A DNA stretch of 64,000 nucleotides from contig NZ_CP026993.1 of the NCBI RefSeq assembly GCF_013407145.1, forward strand, positions 744,001-808,000, in the 5' to 3' direction. This DNA is from Nitrosopumilus cobalaminigenes (lineage in GTDB: Archaea; Thermoproteota; Nitrososphaeria; Nitrososphaerales; Nitrosopumilaceae). Shown here in pieces: positions 52,470-59,920 of the stretch. The stretch's first letter is position 1. Every line of letters starts with the position of its first letter. The notes under the pieces were generated by a model. It searched no databases. It was not told where the DNA came from and saw only the letters and a list, made by a program, of their open reading frames with translations. The position numbers and the translations under genes are program-made.

Positions 52470-52840
52470 AACTTTTCTATCAAATCCTCTATACTTTCAA
52501 TCATTTTCCTATCATCTAAGGCTTCAATGATTTTTAATCTCATGTTTTTCATTCGGTGAGAATCATTAGAGTATAATGGAGCCATGGTGTCAATTTCTTT
52601 TTCAAAGAAATAATTTTCTAAATAATGATTAAATTTAGATTTTAAATTTTTAAAATCAGACACAGTAATTTTGTATTCATCAATATTATTTGTGGATACT
52701 TTGAGAAATCCATTGATTTTCAGCATTTCCCTTTTGATAACTTCTAGATCTCCTGGTTTGTCTTGAATTTCTTTAAGAATTGCATAAGAATCAAGAGTTT
52801 GAGAAAGAATTTTTTTTAGATGATCATTATATGAAACCAT
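52466..52840 (-). CDS. Helical protein of unknown function
   Basis: A 124-residue, highly helical charged protein (IKREMLKINGFLKVS, FNHYLENYFFEKEIDTMAP). It ends in an ATGA shared with the Cys-rich microprotein. The pair may work together. No family recognised. Confidence 0.55.
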   Translation of the reverse strand: MVSYNDHLKKILSQTLDSYAILKEIQDKPGDLEVIKREMLKINGFLKVSTNNIDEYKITVSDFKNLKSKFNHYLENYFFEKEIDTMAPLYSNDSHRMKNMRLKIIEALDDRKMIESIEDLIEKL

Positions 52841-52945
52841 ATTTTGATTTATGATGCATCCAATCTATAGTTTATCAAATATAGCTAAACTCAAACAAAA
52901 TTTACAGGATTTCCTTTAAATTATCACTGATTATCTGTAATTACG

Positions 52946-54283
52946 ATGCAAGGTGACGCCTATCTCAAATGTATTGATCCTCAATGTGGATTAGAATATC
53001 CAATTGAACATACACAAGTTCAATGTGAGAAAGGACATCTATTAGATGTAAAATACAAAAATAAACCCCCTACATCGCTAAAAGAAGTTTTTTACAAAAG
53101 ACGAAATTCAGAAGGCAGTATTTTTAATGAAAGTGGAGTTTGGAGATTTAGAGATTTACTAAATTTTTGTCAAATTGATACAGAAAATATGGATGAGTGT
53201 GCAAAGTATCTTGTATCATTAGACGGTGCTGAAGGCAGACAATCAAAACCATATCAAATGTCAAAAGCTGCAGAATTTATCGGGATTTCAAGTAATAATT
53301 TATGGTTACAACCTGAGGGATACAATCCAAGTGGTTCATTCAAAGATAATGGTATGGCTACTGCTGTAACTCATGCAAAGATGGTAGGTGCAAAAAAAAT
53401 TGTTTGTGCATCTACTGGAAATACATCTGCATCAGCTGGAATGTTTGCCGCAAATGAGGGAATAAACTGTGATGTGTATATTCCTGCAGGACAAATAGCT
53501 CCCGGAAAACTCAGTCAAGCATATCAATTTGGAGCACAGATTGTAGAAATTGATGGGAATTTTGATGATGCATTAAAACAATCATTGGACGATGCACAAA
53601 ATCATGACGGATATACAGTAAATTCAGTTAATCCATTTAGAATTGAAGGTCAAAAAACAATTCCGTTTAGAGCATTAGAATATTTGAACTGGGAAGTACC
53701 TGATTGGATAGTATATCCTGGTGGAGCATTAGGAAACACATCAAGTTGTGGTAAAGCATTAATGGAATTATATGAATGGGGATGGATTAAGAAAATTCCA
53801 AGAATTGCTGTGATCAATTCTGAAGGAGCAGGTACATTATCTGATTTGTATAATGGTAAATTTGAAGGTGAAGAACTTAGATGGAATAAAGGAAAACCAA
53901 ATACGGAACTTATTTCAAGATATTATGATCACTTGGATAAAGAAGGCTTAAGACCTAAAACAAAAGCTACAGCAATACAAATTGGAAGACCTGCAAATAT
54001 TTTGAAAGGCTTACGTGCATTAGATTTTACTGATGGTGTTGCCACTACTGTAACTGATTCAGAAATGTTAGACGGTATGTCAGTAGTAGGCCTAAACGGG
54101 TTTGATTGTGAAATGGCATCCGGTGCATCCGTAGTTGGGATTAAAAAATTAATGAATGAAGGAATAATCAAAAAAGATGATGTGGTAGTAGGTATACTAA
54201 CTGGAAGACAAAAAGATGCAATGATACCTGTGGATTATCATAGAAATCCAGAAAATAAATTTGCAAAACCTCCAAAAAATTAG
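52946..54283 (+). CDS. thrC: Threonine synthase
   Basis: A 445-residue PLP fold-type II enzyme. The N-terminus has a zinc-ribbon-like CIDPQCGLEYP plus a later Cys, the PLP lysine is in NPSGSFKDNGMA, and the phosphate loop is near YPGGALGNTSS. It forms threonine from O-phosphohomoserine, supplying the substrate of the threonine ammonia-lyase at 42.3 kb. Length is at the archaeal norm. Confidence 0.92.
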   Translation: MQGDAYLKCIDPQCGLEYPIEHTQVQCEKGHLLDVKYKNKPPTSLKEVFYKRRNSEGSIFNESGVWRFRDLLNFCQIDTENMDECAKYLVSLDGAEGRQSKPYQMSKAAEFIGISSNNLWLQPEGYNPSGSFKDNGMATAVTHAKMVGAKKIVCASTGNTSASAGMFAANEGINCDVYIPAGQIAPGKLSQAYQFGAQIVEIDGNFDDALKQSLDDAQNHDGYTVNSVNPFRIEGQKTIPFRALEYLNWEVPDWIVYPGGALGNTSSCGKALMELYEWGWIKKIPRIAVINSEGAGTLSDLYNGKFEGEELRWNKGKPNTELISRYYDHLDKEGLRPKTKATAIQIGRPANILKGLRALDFTDGVATTVTDSEMLDGMSVVGLNGFDCEMASGASVVGIKKLMNEGIIKKDDVVVGILTGRQKDAMIPVDYHRNPENKFAKPPKN

Positions 54284-54425
54284 CCTTGATTTTAGGCACG
54301 TTAAATTATGAACATCTCAAGCCTTAAATTCCAGTTTTACAAAACAAGTACAACCAAAAGATGGTGCAAAAAAACTAAATGAGTAATTGTTACAATTGTT
54401 CTAAGAAATTTTCTAGGAGAATAAT

Positions 54426-55679
54426 ATGGTAGATTTATGGATTGAAATATCAGCACTAGCTGTACTTATTGGATTATCCGGATTCTTCAGTGGATTAGAA
54501 GTAGCCCTGGTAGGAGTAAGAAAGTCCAAAGTAGTTCAGTTGTTTAACGAAGGGAAAAAAGGCGCCAAAGCACTTCACAAATTAAAAATGAATCCAAGTT
54601 GGATGATGTCAAGTGTAAATCTTGGAAATAATTTGGTAAATGTGGGAGCTTCTGCATTAGCTACAAGTTTAGCAATCAGATTGTTTGGAGATGATGGGCT
54701 AGGAATTGCTGTAGGAGTAATGACATTTTTGATACTTGTATTTGGTGAAATCACTCCAAAAACATACTGTAATGCAAACTCTACAAAAATTGCACTAAGA
54801 TATGCACCAGTATTACTAGCATTTAGTTATGCATTTTATCCAATTGTGAAATTCTTTGAAATTATCACTAGAGGGGTTGTTAAAATTACCGGCAGTAGTC
54901 ATACCCCACCACCAATTACCGAGGAAGAAATCAAAGGTGTTATTGATCAAGGGTTAGAAGAAAAAGCTTTGGAAAAAGACGAAATGGAATTGGTTCATGG
55001 CGCTTTAAAATTTGATGATACGGTAATTCGTTCAGTTATGACTCCTAGAACAAAGATGTTTTCATTAAATTCTAAAATGTTATTGTTTGAAGCATTACCA
55101 CAAATTAATCAAAGTGGACATTCAAGAATTCCAATTTTTGGAGATACTAGTGATGACATTGTAGGATTTATTCACGTAAGGGATGTTCTAAAAGAGTTAG
55201 AAAAAGACAATAAAATGACTAGTCTTGAAAAAATAGCAAGAAAACCTGTATTTGCATCGCAGGAAAAAATGGTCAGTGCATTGTTGAAAGAAATGAAGGG
55301 AAGAAAAACACACATGGCCATTGTAGTTGATGAACATGGTGGCGTAGAAGGTCTTGTAACTTTAGAGGATCTGCTTGAAGAAATTGTAGGTGAAATTGAA
55401 GATGAAACTGATTTAACTAGACAGGCAGGATATGAAAAAATTGATCAAGACACTATTGTAACAAATGGAGATATTGACATTGACACAATAAACGAAATTT
55501 TCAAAACAAGAGTTCCTGAGGGGGATGACTATGCATCACTAAATGGATTGTTACATGAAAGATTGCAAGATATACCACAAGAAGGAGATAAGGTAGAGGT
55601 AGATGAATTGCGAATCATTGTTGAAAAAGTTTCAAAAAATATTCCTAAAAAAATTAGAATTGAAAAAATTAGAACCTAG
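54426..55679 (+). CDS. CNNM/CorC-type membrane protein (DUF21-CBS-CorC_HlyC)
   Basis: A 417-residue protein: four membrane helices (about 5-150, DUF21), two CBS domains (about 200-320, with RSVMTPRTKMFSL and MAIVVDEHGGVEGLV) and a C-terminal CorC_HlyC domain. Such proteins act in magnesium or cobalt transport or its control, with nucleotides sensed at the CBS pair. Its TAG stop overlaps the convergent GAPDH stop. Confidence 0.88.
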   Translation: MVDLWIEISALAVLIGLSGFFSGLEVALVGVRKSKVVQLFNEGKKGAKALHKLKMNPSWMMSSVNLGNNLVNVGASALATSLAIRLFGDDGLGIAVGVMTFLILVFGEITPKTYCNANSTKIALRYAPVLLAFSYAFYPIVKFFEIITRGVVKITGSSHTPPPITEEEIKGVIDQGLEEKALEKDEMELVHGALKFDDTVIRSVMTPRTKMFSLNSKMLLFEALPQINQSGHSRIPIFGDTSDDIVGFIHVRDVLKELEKDNKMTSLEKIARKPVFASQEKMVSALLKEMKGRKTHMAIVVDEHGGVEGLVTLEDLLEEIVGEIEDETDLTRQAGYEKIDQDTIVTNGDIDIDTINEIFKTRVPEGDDYASLNGLLHERLQDIPQEGDKVEVDELRIIVEKVSKNIPKKIRIEKIRT

Positions 55680-56728
55680 TTATTTTTAGCAAAATGTTCT
55701 TGTAACTTTTTTTTCTTTTCTTTCATATGAAATATTGATTCAGTATGTGCAAATGCATCTTGATATGATTTATCAAATAACATTGCCTGCATTAACATGT
55801 GATTTTCAGGAATTACAATCCCAGTTTGATCATCCGAATACATCATTTGAACCGTATCACCTATGGAAGTAGTCATGTTTGCATGAATGTGAATCATGTT
55901 TGTATCTATAAAGTTAAATCCCATATTTTGCGCATAATCTCTTACATCTTTGGTACCTTTTGCAGTCCATAATGTAGCCACACCAAACTCATTAGTAAAT
56001 ACATCATGGATTTCTGAAGGTTTAGGTGCATTATTTTTGAATCTAATATCCATTATGTGTAAGTGCATTTGTCTTGTTGGGACTTTGATTGCACGAACAT
56101 ATAGAGGGGCATCTTTTCCAAAGTATAGTTTAACATCATCCCCGTGATGAGGTTTTTCAGTCATCTCAATTGTGTCAGATAGTTTTTTTTCAGTTTGTTC
56201 AATATCTGCCCATCTTCTTACAAGAGTCACATCAAATCTAACTAATTGATCCCCAAATTTATCACGTAATGGTTCTAAAATTCTTCCCATACCAGTAACA
56301 TTGCAACTGCCTTGCATTACATGGTATTTTCCAAGTGCTTGATCATAATTTGCTCGAGAATTAAATAATAAATCAGAAACTGCTTCAGAGCCAATTGTAG
56401 ATTCACCACCCTGATAAATGGCAGGAATATTTTTTGGTTCGTAAAGATTTTTTTTATTTTTGTAACCATGTCCGCCAGGAGCTGCATCAATAACTAAATC
56501 TGATTTATCTAATGCAGATTCTATAGAACCTGAAATCTTATAATTTGAAAAGGATTCCATTTTTGATTCTGGAACATAAACATCTAATCCTTTAGAAATC
56601 GCCTCTTGAACTTTTTCATCAGGAGAATATTTCCCAATTCCAACTACTGAAATTTCTGGATCATCTTTAAGAAATGAAACTATTCTACTTCCAATAGAGC
56701 CATACCCATTAACGAAAATGTTCTTCAT
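55676..56728 (-). CDS. gap: Archaeal type II glyceraldehyde-3-phosphate dehydrogenase
   Basis: About 350 residues from ATG 56728. The NAD(P)-binding start NIFVNGYGSIGSRI and the catalytic cysteine in QGSCNVTGMGRIL (CN, archaeal type) are present. In archaea it mainly serves gluconeogenesis. A second ATG lies six bases further upstream. It converges with the CNNM gene with a four-base overlap. Confidence 0.9.
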   Translation of the reverse strand: MKNIFVNGYGSIGSRIVSFLKDDPEISVVGIGKYSPDEKVQEAISKGLDVYVPESKMESFSNYKISGSIESALDKSDLVIDAAPGGHGYKNKKNLYEPKNIPAIYQGGESTIGSEAVSDLLFNSRANYDQALGKYHVMQGSCNVTGMGRILEPLRDKFGDQLVRFDVTLVRRWADIEQTEKKLSDTIEMTEKPHHGDDVKLYFGKDAPLYVRAIKVPTRQMHLHIMDIRFKNNAPKPSEIHDVFTNEFGVATLWTAKGTKDVRDYAQNMGFNFIDTNMIHIHANMTTSIGDTVQMMYSDDQTGIVIPENHMLMQAMLFDKSYQDAFAHTESIFHMKEKKKKLQEHFAKNN

Positions 56729-56807
56729 AAACAAGATTTGTTTAGCCCATTTATTTAGATTAGTTTAAAGGAAAACACGCATAAGTTGATCAAAACCCCG
56801 CAAAACC

Positions 56808-56996
56808 ATGAATTGTATGATATGTTCTAAAAGAAAAGAAGATTTTGAAGTATGGCATAATAAAGTAGTAGTTGCAGCAACATATGATTCAGAATTTCAA
56901 AATCATGAACAAATTCGTAAAATGGATGATAAATCCATAATTTGTCATGATTGTATACTATCAATAAAAGAAGAAGTGGAAAAAAATAGAAAATAA
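56808..56996 (+). CDS. 62-residue zinc-binding protein
   Basis: Two Cys pairs, CMIC at residues 3-6 and CHDC near 47-50, plus His residues, suggest a zinc site of treble-clef or ribbon type. Charged helical tail EEVEKNRK. Divergent from GAPDH. No family recognised. Confidence 0.6.
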   Translation: MNCMICSKRKEDFEVWHNKVVVAATYDSEFQNHEQIRKMDDKSIICHDCILSIKEEVEKNRK

Positions 56997-57046
56997 ATAG
57001 AATTTCATATCAATACCCTTAAGTTGATTATCTGAAAAGTATACTT

Positions 57047-57355
57047 ATGGTGAAATCACTAGGGGATTATAATAAAGAAAAATCATCATCATCGGATTTA
57101 AAAAATATCGTATGGAGTAAGAAAGATTTACAGAATTTGGATAAACCTAAAACTAAAAATAAAAAAAAGATTTCACCTACAAATAATCTACCTACAAAAA
57201 ACAAAAAAACAAAAGAATCAATTGAAAAAGTTTTCAAAATAGAATCAAATACAAATGAAGAAAAAGCTAAAAGTACGATAGATGGCAAAAAATTTAGAGA
57301 ATCATCAGCTACTAATTGTAAAATAGAGCGAGGATACAAAAGACCTGCAAGATAA
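57047..57355 (+). CDS. Basic, low-complexity protein of unknown function
   Basis: A 102-residue, Lys-, Asn-, Ser- and Thr-rich, probably disordered protein (KTKNKKKISPTNNLPTKNKK). It ends GYKRPAR. The composition suggests nucleic-acid or membrane contact. Real gene status rests on a plausible start and clean spacing. Confidence 0.45.
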   Translation: MVKSLGDYNKEKSSSSDLKNIVWSKKDLQNLDKPKTKNKKKISPTNNLPTKNKKTKESIEKVFKIESNTNEEKAKSTIDGKKFRESSATNCKIERGYKRPAR

Positions 57356-57416
57356 ACTGTAAAAATAATTTATGATTTAACCAAAGGCTTAAGTTCATTA
57401 TTTGTGTAAAGAAATC

Positions 57417-57542
57417 ATGGAAGAGGAGAATTTCTATACTTGTAAGAATTGTGGTACAGAGTTCCCTTCAAAAGAAATAAGACTGTATTGTAAAGTTTGT
57501 AAATCAAATTTAGATAAAACAGGAAATTTGCCTAAGCTATAA
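57417..57542 (+). CDS. 41-residue zinc-ribbon microprotein
   Basis: Product starts MEEENFYTCKNCGTEF with CKNC at 9-12 and CKVC at about 25-28. This is a classic two-pair zinc ribbon. Its ATG is 61 bases after the preceding stop. Could bind nucleic acid or a protein partner. Confidence 0.65.
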   Translation: MEEENFYTCKNCGTEFPSKEIRLYCKVCKSNLDKTGNLPKL

Positions 57543-57582
57543 TTCATCAAAGATTATTATCTAAACAAAGTTATTTCACAAT

Positions 57583-57654
57583 ATGTCGTCATTCATGAAA
57601 ATATCCATAGCCATAGTTACAGTTGCTTTTATCATTGTGTTTGTAACGCTTTAA
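57583..57654 (+). CDS. 23-residue single-span microprotein
   Basis: Product MSSFMKISIAIVTVAFIIVF... is almost entirely one hydrophobic helix. Too short for firm support, but the open frame ends cleanly and it lies in an intergenic gap between two small genes. Confidence 0.35.
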   Translation: MSSFMKISIAIVTVAFIIVFVTL

Positions 57655-57678
57655 TCATAGATTTTTGATATCTACAAT

Positions 57679-57978
57679 ATGGGTTTTTTATCAAATTTGA
57701 AAAAAGATCTTCAATCAACTAAAAGAGAAAAAGCTGCGAAAATGAACGGTAAACAATTAAAGGGATTATTAAAAAAATTCAAAGAAGAACGAGACAGAGT
57801 TGAAAAAGAGACCGGAATTAGACCTCAAATTGATCAAAGCACACAAATGTTTATGCAAAAAATTCTAAATGTGTGGATTGATGAGGGTCGCAATATAGAT
57901 GAGGAGAAATTTTGGCATGAAGTTGATCATTATAGACAATTTACCCACTCTGTAGAATTTTATGAATTATCCAAATAG
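57679..57978 (+). CDS. Charged soluble protein of unknown function
   Basis: A 99-residue helical protein: KREKAAKMNGKQLKGLLKKF at the start and DEEKFWHEVDHYRQFTHSVEFY near the end. His/Asp/Glu residues in the last part might bind a metal. It precedes the glycosyltransferase by 115 bases. Family not recognised. Confidence 0.55.
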   Translation: MGFLSNLKKDLQSTKREKAAKMNGKQLKGLLKKFKEERDRVEKETGIRPQIDQSTQMFMQKILNVWIDEGRNIDEEKFWHEVDHYRQFTHSVEFYELSK

Positions 57979-58056
57979 ATCACAATTTAAAAAATAACAT
58001 TTTCATAATTTTGCATAAAAAAATAGACTGAAAGGAAAACTTTCATGACGAACTCA

Positions 58057-58064
58057 CATATAAT
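58057..58064 (+). promoter_or_regulatory. Probable TATA box of the glycosyltransferase operon
   Basis: CATATAAT lies 30-37 bases before the TTG start at 58094, which supports that start because an ATG at 58072 is followed by an in-frame stop. Confidence 0.45.
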
Positions 58065-58093
58065 CACAAATTATGCTTTAACAATTACAAAAA

Positions 58094-59920
58094 TTGGATA
58101 AAAATCTCATCATCTCAAAGCTAGCAGATGCTATGGAACAATCAATAGGAGATAATGGAAGAAATCAATACCTCATAAAGAGACTAAATCAAAACAGAGA
58201 GATCATTAATTCTGATAGATTGTATTTAGAGAGAATTCTAGGGCTAGAGATTAGGGATATAGAATCTAAAAAAGATAAAACTGTTCAACATACTACAAGA
58301 AAAGATAAATCCGTTTTTTTAAATCCAAAAATGATAAAATGTTCTGAATGTAAAATTGAAATCAAGCTTGATGAGAAATCATCTAGGTACAAGAATAATT
58401 GGTATCATGAAATTTGTGTTAAGCCACTTTTAGAAAAAAACAAGATAATTCCTCCTAAAATTCAAGAAATTGACAAAAAGAAACCAGATCCAATTCAAAT
58501 TGGATTGACTGTGGCAATTGTTGGGTTTCTAGTAACTAGTGTGTATTTCATTTTAGGTCCATTAAGCATGATTGCGATGGGCATGGGTGGAGTTATCACA
58601 TTGTATCAAGTCTTAGGATCAACTGGAAAATTATATTCAAAAAATGAAACAGGTAGACGTGCACCTTCAATATTTTTAATATTTCTTTTAGGATCACCGT
58701 TCATCATAGGTACTATGATTGCGTATGAGGGATATACACTACTTGAATCACCTGTAAGAATAATTTTGTTATGGGCATTAACCATATCCTTTTGGTCAGT
58801 TATGTTGTTTGTTCCAATGGCAGTTGTTAGTAAGTATAGAGAAGATGCACAAGCAGATGTTAAAACATTTCCAAAAATTTCAGTTGTTATCCCTGCATAC
58901 AATGAAGAAAAAGTTATTGCAAATACAATTGAAGGTCTGTTAGAAACAAAATATCCTAACAAGGAAATAATATTTGTAGATGATGGCAGTAAAGATGCGA
59001 CATTGTCTATTGCATCAAGGTATAAGGATCAAATCCGTGTTCTTCATAAAGAAAATGGAGGAAAAGCTACTGCATTAAACTATGGTATGGTGTATGCTAA
59101 AGGGGAGATAATAGTAATTGTAGATGCAGACACTATCATTGGACGAAATGCCTTAAAAGAAATTGTGAAAGGTTTTGAAATAAATGAACATGTTGCAGCT
59201 GTTGCAGGAAATATCAAAGTAAGAAATAGAATGAATTGGATTACAAAATGTCAAGCATTGGAGTACATTACCGGAATCCAAATTATACGAAGAGCATTCG
59301 ATGTATTTGGTTCAATCACTATAGTTCCTGGTGCATTAGGTGCATTTAGAAAATCATTTTTGACTGAAGCCGGCGCATATGGTAAAGATACTATCGTGGA
59401 AGATTTTGATCAAACAATAAAACTTCTCAAAGCAGGATTAATCACTCAGGGAAGTAGCAAGGCTACAGCATATACTGAAGCGCCAAACACCCTGAAAGAT
59501 TTTGTTGCTCAAAGAAAGCGATGGTACAGAGGCAACATTCAAGTTTTAAAGCGTCATTCGGATGCACTCACAAATCCCAGATTCGGTTATTTGCAGCGAT
59601 TGTCATTACCATATCTTTTCTTAGGCATGGTTGTGACTCCAATAATTGGATTTATTGCCACAGCTAATGCCATTTTAGGAATTATCATGGGAGATGGATT
59701 GTATATTCTTCAAATTTCATTAATTTTCATAGTAGTACATTATTTGATGACTGCATTAGCACTAAGAATAGATGATGAAGATCCAAAATTGCTTTGGCAT
59801 ACAATCTTTTTGGTTTTTGGATTTAAACAGATTGTAGATTTCTTACTACTAAAAGCAATTATAGAACAATTGAGAAACAAGAAAGCTACTTGGACAAGTG
59901 CAAAAAGAATAGGTGTATAA
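58094..59920 (+). CDS. Membrane GT2 glycosyltransferase with N-terminal zinc ribbon
   Basis: A 608-residue protein. Residues 1-80 form a charged helical part, 82-115 a zinc-ribbon-like CSECKIEIK...WYHEIC. Membrane helices lie at about 135-175, 190-215 and 222-246. The GT-A domain at about 258-480 has VVIPAYNEEKVI, FVDDGSKD, IVDADT, VEDFD and QRKRWYRGN, the processive GT2 pattern. C-terminal helices (500-600) could form the extrusion path. It starts an operon with the deacetylase-like gene. The polysaccharide made is unknown. Confidence 0.85.
   Translation: MDKNLIISKLADAMEQSIGDNGRNQYLIKRLNQNREIINSDRLYLERILGLEIRDIESKKDKTVQHTTRKDKSVFLNPKMIKCSECKIEIKLDEKSSRYKNNWYHEICVKPLLEKNKIIPPKIQEIDKKKPDPIQIGLTVAIVGFLVTSVYFILGPLSMIAMGMGGVITLYQVLGSTGKLYSKNETGRRAPSIFLIFLLGSPFIIGTMIAYEGYTLLESPVRIILLWALTISFWSVMLFVPMAVVSKYREDAQADVKTFPKISVVIPAYNEEKVIANTIEGLLETKYPNKEIIFVDDGSKDATLSIASRYKDQIRVLHKENGGKATALNYGMVYAKGEIIVIVDADTIIGRNALKEIVKGFEINEHVAAVAGNIKVRNRMNWITKCQALEYITGIQIIRRAFDVFGSITIVPGALGAFRKSFLTEAGAYGKDTIVEDFDQTIKLLKAGLITQGSSKATAYTEAPNTLKDFVAQRKRWYRGNIQVLKRHSDALTNPRFGYLQRLSLPYLFLGMVVTPIIGFIATANAILGIIMGDGLYILQISLIFIVVHYLMTALALRIDDEDPKLLWHTIFLVFGFKQIVDFLLLKAIIEQLRNKKATWTSAKRIGV

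Noticed and set aside
58045-58101. 18-codon frame before the glycosyltransferase
   Set aside because: It overlaps the TATA box and probable start of transcription, so it is unlikely to be translated.
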